Assembly (NCBI GenBank): GCA_028023455.1
Contig: JAQFVV010006246.1
Span: 2,963,501 to 3,027,500 of the forward strand
Origin: Epiperipatus broadwayi
Lineage: Eukaryota > Onychophora > Udeonychophora > Euonychophora > Peripatidae
Reading direction: 5' to 3'
DNA: 64,000 nt
Each line of letters opens with the position of its first letter. The stretch's first letter is position 1. The notes under the pieces are model-generated. The model saw nothing but the letters and a program-made list of their open reading frames with translations. It had not been told where the DNA came from and made no database searches. Below are positions 50,026 to 61,500 of the stretch, piece by piece. The position numbers and the translations under genes were made by a program.

Positions 50026-51736
50026 GAAATTAAAATGTCCATGCCACTAATGTATAGGTAACTAATCAATTAATTTGCTGATAATATTCACTTGTACTTG
50101 ACACCATGTTAAAATAAGCAGGTAAAAAGCTCTCTCAAAGCAATTGTTTCATAACTCTAACACTGTATTGAAGGTGCATACCACTGAACTGAAACAAATA
50201 CACATTTAAATAAAGTTTAACTAATCAGTCAATCAAATTATTAGTAATATGCACAATCTTTGACACCAAATTAAAATAATTTATGAAAAACATTTACCAA
50301 AACCATTGTTATCTATCTTTTAACATTTCTCACTAGTTGGCAGTGAAAAATTTGCTTTAAAATCATAATGTCTTTCGATTTGGTATTTTTAAACAATGTC
50401 TTCTAGTAAAAAGATGATTGTTTCTCATTCCAAGAACTGCAAGCAGTGTTATCTCTGACTCAATGCATAAGTTATGTAGAAAATAATTCAGTCACTTCCA
50501 TAAAAAGTTTAAGATACCAGCATGTCTGAATCTTGAGTTATGATATGGAATAAGAAACACATTTTTAACACTATAGTAACATCATGGTAGAACAATGGGT
50601 TAGCATTAAATTTTGATTTAAACCAAGAAAAACTATTACTGAACTGAAATGATTCAATTTGTATACTTGCAAAAATGTTTTCAAGTGATTTTTTAAGACT
50701 TGTGATGGCAGGGAAAACATTAAATTTGGTCTATGACCAGACACATCAAAAATAACTTGAAACTGAAATTCTTTGAGTTAATCACAATATATCTATCAAA
50801 TTCATTAAAAACCTTTTTGGAATCTCTAAAGCAATTGTCCATTATTTTTAATTGGATATTTGAAAAAGTGAAAGCATGTATATGCTTTTGACTCAACTGC
50901 TGATAATCAACTTTTCTAAAAGAGACTAAAATGGAGTGCTGCAGAGACATGCAAAAAGCCACAACTATAAATCCAGAATTCTTGTTAAGTATCATAGTGA
51001 ATGTAAAAGCATGGTGTTTCCAATATGAAAAATTGCCAAAAATCAGAATGTGAAATGGAGATCATTATAAAAAGAAAAACCAAAAAATTGTGAATACCAA
51101 ATTAAAACATTAATCAATGTCTTTTAAAAAGCATTATATGCCAAGAATATTTTTTTTATTGCCAACATACTGTGTATCTGGAAAAGCTTTGCATATTACA
51201 TTGAAATATGCTAACAGATAGTTAATTGTTACTGGATGAATAAATTTGAAGTCATTACTTTGGGAGAGCTATTTTATTGATTATTTAACATGAAGCCAAA
51301 GTTTGCAAATAAATTTTGGTAGTGATTTGTATGACCTGTTTAATTAAGTTGGTTTATATATTTATTCAAATTTAGCATTACACAAATTTAAATATTCTGA
51401 ATTAATTTATATCAATTAATATTTAAAATATCAAAATATTGCATTAGACTATTTATATAACTTAGGTTTGTAAATTTGAGTGTTGGTGATTATTTCATGC
51501 AAAAGATGATAGTAATCTTGAATTTTGCTTTTTATATGGAAAATGCTTTGCGTAGTACATTGAAGTACATTAGCCCATTGCCATTTATGAATGATGTTGA
51601 AGTCCCGAAACAATTGTTGCAGAAAAATTGTTGGATGGTTGTTTTAACATATTTAAGATTATAAATGATAGTTGTCGGTGATTTGATTGGTTGATTTTCA
51701 TTAAATGTTGACTAAATATATATATTGTATTATAGT
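49440..51736. other. AT-rich DNA without recognised genes
   Basis: There is an AT run at 49,993-50,021. Two diverged copies of one sequence block (GGAAAAGCTTTGCAT at about 51,179 and GGAAAATGCTTTGCG at about 51,538) suggest an old repeat. Short frames at 50,720-50,995 (minus) and 51,476-51,664 (plus) have no recognisable domain. Confidence 0.45.
51732..51736. repeat. Target-site duplication of the gypsy element (left)
   Basis: ATAGT, identical to 57,217-57,221 on the other side of the element. Five-base duplications are usual for Ty3/gypsy integrases. Confidence 0.9.
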
Positions 51737-52311
51737 TGCTATGTTCGGACTCTAATTACATACAGCAACTTATTCTGTTTTTGCGAACATGTACTAGCAT
51801 ATATAGTTTTAAAGAAAAGAACTCTCAGAGTGACAGTCAGGTTAAACTATTTAATAACAATTTAGAAAAGGTTACAGAGTATAATTAGTTACAACGAATT
51901 ATGGTAATCAAAAAGTATACAAAATTTTACATAAGTAATTTTACCGTACTTTTATCTGTGCCATTAGGCTTACTAATAAATAATAATATAGACCGAGTTG
52001 GCCTTTAAAGTTGCCTAGATCCCTCCTTTGTACCTTCAGCGGGGATTCACTGGGTAAGAAAAGCCAGTCCAGGTCCTTCTTCTGATTTAGAGTGTCCGAT
52101 CTTCAGCACCAGATATCTTTTATAGTTAGTTCCCCTTCCAGACTGTGAGCATAGGATTCTGTGGACATTCTCCCCCATTGGTCATTTATATCCATAACTA
52201 TTCCTATTGGTTTGCAGTGCTACATGCTCAATCCGGTTTAAAAATCATGCTCGATCTGAGTAAGTCTATACAACTTGTGTGCACGTGATTTGATTAGCGC
52301 AGCACACAGCA
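51737..52311 (-). repeat. 3' LTR of the gypsy element
   Basis: 575 bases, TGCT...AGCA ends, identical to the right LTR except at two positions. On the minus strand it carries CCAAT motifs and a TATAAAAG box (complement of 52,117-52,124). Confidence 0.95.
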
Positions 52312-52326
52312 CTATCCCCCACTACT
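52312..52326 (-). promoter_or_regulatory. Polypurine tract
   Basis: On the minus strand AGTAGTGGGGGATAG lies directly against the 3' LTR, which is where plus-strand DNA synthesis is primed in LTR elements. Confidence 0.7.
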
Positions 52327-52697
52327 CCTGAGAAAGGCCTGCTTCTCTGGAGTCACACATATTCTTTTAATAGTCTATTTCTTCATTCAATAGTAATTAT
52401 CGAATTAGTTTTTTGGCTTTCAGTATCACTTAGTAAATTACTATTATTGCTTATTTTACAATGTTCTTTAATAATTAACACAATTCCCATGCGGCCAAAA
52501 TCCCGTTATTTAATTATTCCGAATTGCATCAGACAAAACGGTTCCGTAATAATAAAATTTATGTATATATATATATAGTCAAATTTTGCATGCGTAGTTC
52601 ATTTTTAAAATTTAAAACAAATAAAACAAACAAATGCTTACACTAGAAGTTAATTTTAAGCATGCCATTCTACTGCTGGTTTGTTACCATTTATTAA

Positions 52698-55600
52698 CTA
52701 GTGACATATATAGTCTTGTAAATAGGCAGGTGGGCGACGTTTACGATGGAGTCTGTTTTCTTCATGATCGCCAGTCGCATTCAATCCGGGATGCTGTATC
52801 ATGGTTTCATCTGGAACTCCCGCTGTTTCATCACCTAACTCTATGAGGTCTTCTGCACCGTGTTTATTAACGACATTTTGATTTTCGAGTGGATCTTCAT
52901 CTCGAGTTTCTATATTGTAGTCGAAATTCACTTCTGTCCAGTTTTTCCGGACATGATTTATGTGTCGACGGTAGCTTGCTCCCGAGTTGGTTTTTATTTC
53001 AACGATTTGGTCTGAAATAATCCTGGTTATTACACCTTCTGTCCACGTCTTGCGTAGTGTATCGCACATCCATACATTATCTCCGGCAGCATAAGTATTT
53101 TTCATAATTGGTGGCGATTTTCCATGATCAGGCATCAGAATGGTCAGCTTGTTACGCAGTTTTCTGCCCATCAATATTTCAGCTGGTGATTTCCCAGTAG
53201 ATGTGGTGGGCGTAATGTGTTGGTGCAGCATTGCAATGTTTAGCGCCTCGGATAGGTTGGTTTTATTTAATCTATTTAATACTAGTTTCAAATGTTGTAC
53301 CGCCTTTTCCGCGATTCCATTGGATTCCGGGTGATACGGAGGAGAACGGATGTGATTTATTCCCCACTCTTCCACAAATGATTTGAATTCGTCGGAAGTA
53401 AAAGCAGTCCCATTGTCGGAAACCAAGACTTCTGGTGATCCCTGGTGTGCGAATATTTCGCTTAAAATACGAATTGTTTCTGCAGAACTAGTATTTTTGG
53501 CAATCTTGTATTCTGCCCATTTTGAGCCAGCATCTATCAACACTAAAATCATTTTGCCATTTATTGGTCCAGCATGGTCTATGTGGACCCGGCTCCAAGG
53601 TTTATCTGTTTTGGGCCACGGTGTAAATTTCTTTGGAGGTATGTTTACGGTTGATTGGCAAGATTTACATTTTTTAATGAACATTTCTATGTCCGTACCC
53701 ATGCCCGGCCAATACACATAACTGCGGGCTAGAGCTTTTGCGCGAATGACCCCTGGATGCCCTTGATGCAACATTTCTAATATCTTAGAACGACCGACGG
53801 GTGGAACCAATACTTTATCTGCAATTACTATGCATCCCTTTAATGTCGACAGCTGCTGACGCATATTCCATAATGACTTATGTAAATAATGTGGTCGTTT
53901 GTTAGGCCATCCTTTCGTAATCCAGTTTACCAGTGCCTGGTATCCAGCTGTTTCTTGAGTCCATCTGGCTATAGTGTTGCTATTTATAATTTCCGGCTTC
54001 CAATGGTCCAAGTAATTTACGTCTACTTCGGTGTCCGTTTCCTCTGTTACATCTGGTATGCGTGAAAGCGCGTCCGCATGTTGAATTTGACTACCTTTCT
54101 GATGTACGAGTTCGTAATCGTATGCAGACAGTAAGTTATACCAGCGAATCATTCGCGAGCTCAAATGGTCAGGGGCGGCTTTTTTATTGGCGAATATCCC
54201 CAACAATGGACGGTGGTCTGTTATTATTTTAACTGATCGGCCGTAAATGTATTGGTGGAATTTCCGAACTGCTGTTACAATGGCCAATGCCTCCTTGTCC
54301 AATTGGCTGTAATTTTTTTCAGCTTTTGACAACGTTCTAGACATGTATGCTATTGGGCGTTCGCTATTCTGTGACGGATGACTGAGTACCGCCCCAATTC
54401 CGTATTCGGATGCGTCCGTTGTTAATGTGATGTCGAGGCTACTGTTATAATGTACTAACAAGTGGTTTGACGTTAGCAGTGCTTTCGTTTTCTGAAAAGC
54501 GCTCTCTTGCGGGTTCTTCCAACACCATCGTTGATTTTTGCGAAGTAACTCGTACAAGGGTGTGGCTACATGTGCTTTTCCCTTCAGAAAATTTTCGAAA
54601 AAATTAACCAATCCTAAGAAAGCCTGCAGTTCTTTGACGTTTTTGGGGTTTGGTGCATTTATGATAGCTTTAATTTTATCCGGATCGGGTCTAACACCAG
54701 TGCTTGATATGATGTGGCCTAAAAACTTTATTTCTTTAGCACACCAAATACATTTTTGCATGTTTAGCTTTGCACCAAAATTCTCTAGCCGTTCGCAAAC
54801 TTCGTCTAATCTAATTTGTAATTCCGCTTCGGATTCCGCTGTTACCAGAATGTCGTCAAAATATGGCGTTGTTCCTTTCAGTCCCTCCAACAGCGTGTCT
54901 ATTTTAGCTTGAAAAGCGTTCGGGGCGATTTTTACGCTGAAAGGTAAGCGATTATAATTATACAATCCCTTGTGTGTTGTTATGGTAAGGAGCGCCGCCG
55001 TTTCCTTTGTCACTGGAATCTGATGAAAAGCGGCATTTAAATCTAACTTTGCGAAAAAATTTGCGCCTTCCAATCCAGCTAATATCTCTCTAACATTTGG
55101 AACAGGATATGGGCTTTTGGCAATACTTTTGTTTACAGTTAGTCTGTAGTCCCCGCATATTCGGATTTGTCCGTTTTGTTTTGCTACGATCACTATAGGA
55201 GTAGCCCATTCTGAGTCTTCGACTGGAGTCAACACACCTTTCTTTATCATGTCCTCTAAAGCTTCTTCAACTCGTGATTTCATAGGAAAAGGTATTTTCC
55301 TAGGCTTGCAGTGAACTGCTTTTGCGCCTTCGCGAAGCTCAATTTCCACGGCTGTCGTAGTGATTCGTCCCTGTTCTTCGGTAAACAGTTTAGGGAATTT
55401 AAGTTTTATTTCCCTTTCGATGTTAATTTTGTTTACCATACAGATCTTAATGCCTAACGGGGTAAACCATTCCCTACCTAATAAGGGTGCTATATTGCCC
55501 TTGACAATATATAGGTTTAGTTTTTTCCGGCGATTGTTTATGGCTACCATAACCTCTACTACTCCGACTATTTGAATAGGATTCCCATTTGCATCATTTG

Positions 55601-56555
55601 CCTTGAGTTCTGTTTTAGCTACTCTTGGCTGGTTTTTAACGTTTTTATTTATCTCGGACCAATCCCTTTGCGATATGATGGACACCCCAGCTCCGCTGTC
55701 TATCTCCATTTCTATAGCTTTGTTACATATCTCTACTGCTAACATTATTTGTTGACAGCTTTTGGTCTCTGCCTTATTTATTTCGGTATAACGTTCCGAT
55801 TTGGCATATCTGTTTACTGGGGATTTGTCATTCGCTCTAGTTCTATTTTTAGTACGGCAAACTTTCGCCAGGTGTCCAACTCTCCCGCATTTATTACATT
55901 TTGCATTTTTCCAGCTGCATTCACGTGCAATGTGTCCAATTTTGCCGCAGCGATAACATTCAATTTTCGAGTTTGGTAGCTCTTCTGTTTTGCTTATTGA
56001 AGTTTGTTTCGTAGCATCCAGGTTAGCTTGTTGGAATTCTTTGGAGCTGCTTATAACTAGTTCGTGGGACATCCCTCTTTTGATAGCCTCGGAATACGTC
56101 AGATCTGGGATGGCCAATAGTTGTTGACGTAATTTGTCATCGCTCATCCCCCATAAAAACTGATCTAATAGTGCTTCTTCTAGGTCTACATAAGCACACT
56201 TTCGCGCCAAATCTCTTAAGGCGGTATCAAAATCTCTACACTTTTCTCCCTTTATTTGGCGTCTGTTGCGCAAGTGTAGGCGAGCAATGTGTTTTGACGG
56301 TTCTGGGCTAAAATGGTTATTCAGCCGCCCAACTAGATCGGAGTACAATAGTTTTTCCGGTTCTTCGGGTCCGCATAATTGGTTTGCAACTTCAATTACA
56401 CCTGGTCCACCGAAAAGTAATAGTGTGGCTACTTTCGTTACGTCATCTTTGATTTTGTTAACAATGAAATAATATTCAATACGTTTTGTATATTGGGGCC
56501 ACTCGGAAGGACTATTAACATCGAATTCACAAATACCTGGCTGAGTTGTAGCCAT
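52698..56555 (-). CDS. Gag-Pol polyprotein of the gypsy retrotransposon
   Basis: A single 1285-residue frame with no stop. Residues 1-190 form a Gag-like region. Two CCHC zinc knuckles follow, CYRCGKIGHIAREC (about 200-213) and CNKCGRVGHLAKVC (about 220-233). The aspartic protease has its DSGAG active site at 286-290. The reverse transcriptase covers about 400-620, with a YFDD catalytic box at 565-568 and an LGHIIS motif. RNase H follows, with TDAS (D714), E756 and TDHRPL (D780). Integrase has an H-H-C-C zinc finger (H930 to C966) and a DD35E triad at D993, D1047 and E1083. The first ATG (56,555) lies 87 bases inside the 5' LTR edge. Gag and Pol share one frame, so no frameshift is needed between them. 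All catalytic residues I could check are in place, so the element may be autonomous. Expression is presumably driven by the TATA box in the LTR. Confidence 0.95.
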   Translation of the reverse strand: MATTQPGICEFDVNSPSEWPQYTKRIEYYFIVNKIKDDVTKVATLLLFGGPGVIEVANQLCGPEEPEKLLYSDLVGRLNNHFSPEPSKHIARLHLRNRRQIKGEKCRDFDTALRDLARKCAYVDLEEALLDQFLWGMSDDKLRQQLLAIPDLTYSEAIKRGMSHELVISSSKEFQQANLDATKQTSISKTEELPNSKIECYRCGKIGHIARECSWKNAKCNKCGRVGHLAKVCRTKNRTRANDKSPVNRYAKSERYTEINKAETKSCQQIMLAVEICNKAIEMEIDSGAGVSIISQRDWSEINKNVKNQPRVAKTELKANDANGNPIQIVGVVEVMVAINNRRKKLNLYIVKGNIAPLLGREWFTPLGIKICMVNKINIEREIKLKFPKLFTEEQGRITTTAVEIELREGAKAVHCKPRKIPFPMKSRVEEALEDMIKKGVLTPVEDSEWATPIVIVAKQNGQIRICGDYRLTVNKSIAKSPYPVPNVREILAGLEGANFFAKLDLNAAFHQIPVTKETAALLTITTHKGLYNYNRLPFSVKIAPNAFQAKIDTLLEGLKGTTPYFDDILVTAESEAELQIRLDEVCERLENFGAKLNMQKCIWCAKEIKFLGHIISSTGVRPDPDKIKAIINAPNPKNVKELQAFLGLVNFFENFLKGKAHVATPLYELLRKNQRWCWKNPQESAFQKTKALLTSNHLLVHYNSSLDITLTTDASEYGIGAVLSHPSQNSERPIAYMSRTLSKAEKNYSQLDKEALAIVTAVRKFHQYIYGRSVKIITDHRPLLGIFANKKAAPDHLSSRMIRWYNLLSAYDYELVHQKGSQIQHADALSRIPDVTEETDTEVDVNYLDHWKPEIINSNTIARWTQETAGYQALVNWITKGWPNKRPHYLHKSLWNMRQQLSTLKGCIVIADKVLVPPVGRSKILEMLHQGHPGVIRAKALARSYVYWPGMGTDIEMFIKKCKSCQSTVNIPPKKFTPWPKTDKPWSRVHIDHAGPINGKMILVLIDAGSKWAEYKIAKNTSSAETIRILSEIFAHQGSPEVLVSDNGTAFTSDEFKSFVEEWGINHIRSPPYHPESNGIAEKAVQHLKLVLNRLNKTNLSEALNIAMLHQHITPTTSTGKSPAEILMGRKLRNKLTILMPDHGKSPPIMKNTYAAGDNVWMCDTLRKTWTEGVITRIISDQIVEIKTNSGASYRRHINHVRKNWTEVNFDYNIETRDEDPLENQNVVNKHGAEDLIELGDETAGVPDETMIQHPGLNATGDHEENRLHRKRRPPAYLQDYICH

Positions 56556-56620
56556 GTTCCTTGGTAACTAACTGTTGACACCTTTTCTCTTTTTAGTTTA
56601 ACCACTTTGTCCTCTTTCAA

Positions 56621-56635
56621 CTGTCAACTGCGCCA
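56621..56635 (-). promoter_or_regulatory. Primer-binding site
   Basis: On the minus strand TGGCGCAGTTGACAG starts six bases after the 5' LTR. The leading TGG pairs with the CCA end of a tRNA. I could not assign the tRNA species from memory. Confidence 0.75.
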
Positions 56636-56641
56636 ATTGTA

Positions 56642-57216
56642 TGCTATGTTCGGACTCTAATTACATACAGCAACTTATTCTGTTTTTGCGAACATGTACT
56701 AGCATATATAGTTTTAAAGAAAAGAACTCTCAGAGTGACAGTCAGGTTAAACTATTTAATAACAATTTAGAAAAGGTTACAGAGTATAATTAGTTACAAC
56801 GAATTATGGTAATCAAAAAGTATACAAAATTTTACATAAGTAATTTTACCGTACTTTTATCTGTGCCATTAGGCTTACTAATAAATAATAATATAGACCG
56901 AGTTGGCCTTTAAAGTTGCCTAGATCCCTCCTTTGTACCTTCAGCGGGGATTCACTGGGTAAGAAAAGCCAGTCCAGGTCCTTCTTCTGATTTAGAGTGT
57001 CCGATCTTCAGCACCAGATATCTTTTATAGTTAGTTCCCCTTCCAGACTGTGAGCATAGGATTCTGTGGACATTCTCCCCCATTGGTCATTTATATCCAT
57101 AACTATTCCTATTGTTTTGCAGTGCTACATGCTCAATCCGGTTTAAAAATCATGCTCGATCTGAGTAAGTCTATACAACTTGTGTGCACGTGATTTGATT
57201 AGAGCAGCACACAGCA
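56642..57216 (-). repeat. 5' LTR of the gypsy element
   Basis: 575 bases, TGCT...AGCA. It includes a minus-strand TATAAAAG box (complement of 57,022-57,029) and upstream CCAAT motifs. ATAGT follows at 57,217-57,221. Confidence 0.95.
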
Positions 57217-57221
57217 ATAGT

Positions 57222-57738
57222 TATTTTATTAATAATACAATCTTTAAAATATTGTATATGCTTGTATTTATATGGTTAAATAATTTTGTACAGTAGTAAT
57301 TAAAATAAATCTAAACAGTATTTTACTCTTTTTTTTAAAAAAAACGCAAGTCAACAAATTCCATGTGATTTTTTTTCCACTTAAAAATTGAAAAATCTTT
57401 TAAAAACTTTTTTTTTTCTTGTTAGTAATTTTTATCTCTTTATCCATTAAATTGTTTGTTTTCAATGAAATCAACTATACGCAAATAAAAACTTATTAAT
57501 TTATAGAAATATGTATTTTCAGTTTTGGCTATAATTTTATTTTAGATATATAATATTAATTATTTTTGTAATGTTTAATATTAATTTATTTGGTAATGAA
57601 GCTGTATTATAAGTATTATATACAAGTTAAAAATATCTGTACTATATATATATATATGTGTGTGTATATATATATGTTAAAAATAAATTTATAAATAGTT
57701 ATCAGCCACTTGTAAATTTTGATATTTATATCGAGAAT
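57222..57738. other. AT-rich spacer, nothing recognised
   Basis: AT and GT microsatellites at about 57,643-57,675. No gene or repeat could be named. Confidence 0.5.
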
Positions 57739-57956
57739 TGGAAATAAATATCGCTTCTCGGCCTTTTGGCTAAGATCAAAGTGTAGTATCTATTCTTATC
57801 AGCTTAATATCTGATACGCTCCCTAATGGGGGCCAGAATATTAAATTGATTTTTGGAATTAGGTGGAGAGTCCGCCACGGGTTGACCCGGTATTACAGTA
57901 CTTCCAGGAACAGCCCACTTTCTCTTCCCAGAGGAAAAAAAAATGGAAATAAATAT
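57739..57956 (+). mobile_element. Retroinserted unit: target-site duplications, U2 copy and A tail
   Basis: TGGAAATAAATAT occurs at 57,739-57,751 and at 57,944-57,956, on either side of the U2 copy and its nine-A tail (57,935-57,943). The first two U2 bases overlap the end of the left repeat, so the true duplication may be 11-13 bases. Confidence 0.85.
57750..57934 (+). pseudogene. U2 snRNA retrocopy
   Basis: A full-length U2-like sequence of 185 bases. It starts ATCGCTTCTCGGCC and contains the branch-point recognition motif GTAGTA, the Sm-type site GATTTTTGGAA and the terminal stem-loop ending TCCAGGAACAG. It has the extra A (GATCAAAGTG) seen in invertebrate U2. It departs from conserved U2 at several places: TCTATTCTTATC where TCTGTTCTTATC is expected, and GTATTACAGTACTT in the last loop where GTATTGCAGTACCT is usual. 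It is followed by nine A residues and flanked by 13-base direct repeats, the signature of LINE-mediated retrotransposition. No snRNA promoter element was recognised upstream. It is therefore most likely a pseudogene; a functional variant cannot be excluded. Confidence 0.88.
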
Positions 57957-58548
57957 TATGAATATGGGGAGACTACTATATTTTATGATTTATTAAAAGA
58001 AAATTTAAAACGTTAGTATACATCCAAAATTATCTTTTTTTAAAACTTCATTTATTGAATTCTTCAATCTTGTCAGTGATGTTTGTTCTTTTATTCAAAA
58101 TGTTTACTTTTTGATCATTCTTTATTAACTAAAACAAGTCTGCAGTTGATATACTGCTCTTATATAAAAGTCCAAGCGTGAGATTTTGACACTTAATACA
58201 ATATAACATAATTTACTTTTTTAAATGCATAGTTATTCTCTCTCTCTTCTGTCTGTCTGTCTGTCTGTCTGTCTGTATGTATGTATGTACGTATATATAA
58301 CAAGCAAAATAATCTCAAGATTAATTCTGAGTTTAATTTTATTCATAGAAAGTATTTATTAAAAATTTAATATCCTTCACAATAATAAAATATTGTAAGA
58401 TAAAAAAATTTCCTACTCACTTTAGCTAATTGAATAAAACATTTGGACTCACCATAAAGCCATTTAAGTATTTGAACATAAATGACTTTCTAATAAATCC
58501 ACAAAAAATTATATTGGATCAATGCAGTATTAGTAATTTATGGAATAT
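57957..58548. other. AT-rich spacer with CTGT/TGTA microsatellites
   Basis: A tetranucleotide run (CTGT, then ATGT variants) lies at about 58,249-58,290. Nothing else is recognisable. Confidence 0.6.
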
Positions 58549-61500
58549 ACAAAACTATGTCATCATCATCATCATTATCAACCATTATCAATCCACTGCA
58601 GGATGAAGGTCTCTCCAAGTTTAATCCATCTTCTCCGATCTTTAGCTTCTCTTCTCCACATCACCCCTACACATTTTCTTATTTCATCCATCCATCTTAC
58701 ATGTGGTCTCCTTCTAGGTCTTTTACAATCTTTTGGAATCCGGTTTAAAATTTCAATTGTCCATCTATTATCATCTCTTCTAGCAATATGTCCAGCCCAA
58801 CTCCACTTCAATCTTTTAATTTTTTCAATGAGGTCAGTAACACCTGTTTGCTCTCTTAAACATACATTGTGTTTTCGATCTCTTCTTGTTACTCCCAACA
58901 TACATCTCTCCATACTTCTTTGAGTGGTCTGAAGTCTCTGTATTGATCTTCTATTAAGTGTCCAAGTCTCAGATCCATAAGTAAGAACTGGTAAAACACA
59001 TTTGTTAAAAACCTTTCTTTTCAAACACATAGGCATATTTCCTTTTAATATCAAGTTATTTCTACCAAAAGCACTCCAACCAAATTTAATTCTATGATTA
59101 ATTTCCTCTATTATGTTTCCATCTGTATTAATAATCTGACCAAGGTATTTGTAACTGTTAACTTCTTCTAATTCTTCATAATCAATCTTTATTTTCATAT
59201 TTTGAGCAAATCGATTAAACATTACTTTAGTCTTTTTAACATTTATCTTTAGTCCTACTTTCCTACTTTCATCTGATAACTCCTGCAACATTTCCTGCAG
59301 CTCGGAAGCATTATTTGCAAAAACAACTACATCATCTGCGAAATTTAAATGACTTAAATAATCTCCATTTACTTTCACTCCTTTAGTTTCCCATTTTAAT
59401 CCACAAAATACTTCTTGCAGCACTGCTGTAAAAAGTTTTGGAGATATGGAGTCACCTTGTCTTACACCTTTCTCAATGTTGACTTTCCCAGTATCATTAT
59501 GTAATCTAATTGTTGCTGTTGCATTTTTATAAATATTCTTTAAAATATGACAATATCCTGGATCTATACCTTGATGATCCAATGCTTTAATCACTGAAGA
59601 AATGTTTATAGAATCAAATGCCTTTTCATAATCTACAAATCCAAAACACAATGACAACTCATATTCATTTGTCCTTTCTATAACTTCTCTCAATACTTGA
59701 ATATGATCTACTGTACTAAAACCACTTTTAAATCCAGCTTGTTCTCTTGGTTGGTGAAAATCCAAGGTTCTCTGTAGACGAGTTGTAATTATCTTGGTAA
59801 AAATTTTATATAAAACTGATAAAAGGCTGATAGGTCTGTAATTTCTAATATCTTCTTTATCATCTTTTTTAAATATTAATATTATTACTGCATTCTTCCA
59901 ATCATCCGGTACATCTTTATCATTTAGACATTTGGTATATAACTTTGCTAATATTTTTTCTGTTTCTTCACCTGCTTCTTTTAATATATCAATTATAATT
60001 CCATCATTACCTGGAGCCTTTCCTTTTTTCATACATTTAATTGCATTTCTCACTTCTTCATTTAAAATTCTGGGCAATTCGGAAGATGTAATAGATATAG
60101 GAGGTACTTGTTCTTTATTACTATATAATTCTCTATAAAAATCTTCTACCAATTTCATAATGTCATCCCTCTTTTTAGTAATAATTCCATCTTTTTTCCT
60201 TATTGCAGATATAAATTTCCTACCAATACCAAAATGTTGTTTTACATTCTTAAGACTTTTATTTTCTTCTACAGCTTTTCTTGCTAATTCACAGTTATAC
60301 TTTCTTATATCATTTTCAACTCTTTTCCGCACCATTTTACAAAATTCGAGATATTCAATTCTTTTTAATGCATCATTCTTGCATATCTTCATATTCCTTC
60401 TTTTCTTCATAAGTTCTCTAGTCTCAGTAGAAATTTTATTAGTCAATTGCTGCTTTTTTCTACCAGCTATCTTTGTTGCAGTTTTTAAAAGTGTATCAGT
60501 TATTTTCATATTAATTTCATTCAAATCTGAATCATGTTCAAAATCTACTAATACTTGAAACCGATTTGTAAGTTCTAATTTAAATTCATTAGAATGTTTC
60601 TGAAGATTAGGAATATCAACTGTAAATATAGTTTTTCTTAATAATTTTTGTCTCTCTAGTTTTACATTAACATGTATCTTACCCCTTACTAATCGATGAT
60701 CACTTCCTGTGTTAAATTTATTAAGAACATTACAATCTTGAAATATGTATTTCCTGTTAGTCAAAATATAATCCAATTCTGCTGTACCTTCATTTGGATG
60801 CTTCCATGTCCATTTCCTTCTAACATTTTTCTCAAAAAAATAATTCATAATATAAAGTTTTTCCTTCTCTGCAAACTCCACAAGTCTATGTCCTCTCTCA
60901 TTTCTATTACCATAACCAAAATTACATACAACACTTTCATCTTTCATTTGTTTACCAATTCTAGCATTAAAATCTCCCATAACAATTTTAAAATGTTGTT
61001 TACTCTGATCAAAAGCCTTTTGTACATCCATATAAAAATCTTCTACTACTTCATCACTGTGAGAACTTGTTGGGGCATAAACCTGAATTATCTGCATTTG
61101 ATATCTGCTATTAAGTTGTATAACTAATCTTGCCACTCTGTCTGATACACCATCAATCTCCACAATATTGTTCTTCCACTTTTTATTTATAATGAATCCT
61201 ACCCCACTTGTATTTCCAATATTTGTGCCTTTATAATAGAGCATATGTCCACTTTTTAAATCAATTGTCTCTTCACCTTTTCTTCTAACTTCACAAAGTC
61301 CAATAATATCCCATTTAATATAAGAGAGTTCTTCTTCTAATTCTTGCAATCTTCCTTCACTTGAAAGTGATCTGCAGTTGTAAGTACCTAAATAAAAAGT
61401 CGTCATCAAATGGCAGCCTGGGTCCGCCTCCAGGATATTCTTAGCACCCTCCGCCTTCGGCCACCAACCGCTGCCTTGGTTGGTGACTTTACAGCCTCCT

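Larger units (their letters stand above)
51737..57216 (-). mobile_element. Full-length Ty3/gypsy LTR retrotransposon
   Basis: This is a complete 5,480-bp insertion in minus orientation. It has 575-bp LTRs at both ends, each beginning TGCT and ending AGCA, a five-base ATAGT target duplication, a primer-binding site, a polypurine tract and one uninterrupted gag-pol frame. No envelope-like frame is present. The two LTRs differ at only two positions by eye (a G/T near 52,210 versus 57,115, and a C/A near 52,299 versus 57,203), so the insertion is recent. The protein order and the short leader suggest the Mag-like branch, frequently annotated as K02A2.6-like, but this is a family impression. GC content is well above the flanks, as expected for a newcomer. 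Confidence 0.95.

Noticed and set aside
53140-56472. Plus-strand frames of 64-124 codons across the gypsy element
   Set aside because: They are antisense shadows of the gag-pol frame; the same applies to the plus-strand frames over the RTE ORF at 58.5-61.1 kb.
52698-56555. An envelope gene in the gypsy element (errantivirus-like)
   Set aside because: Only 386 bases lie between the pol stop and the 3' LTR and they contain no membrane-protein frame.
57750-57934. Functional U2 snRNA gene
   Set aside because: The flanking 13-base repeats, the A tail, the absence of a recognisable snRNA promoter and substitutions in conserved U2 positions all favour a retrocopy.
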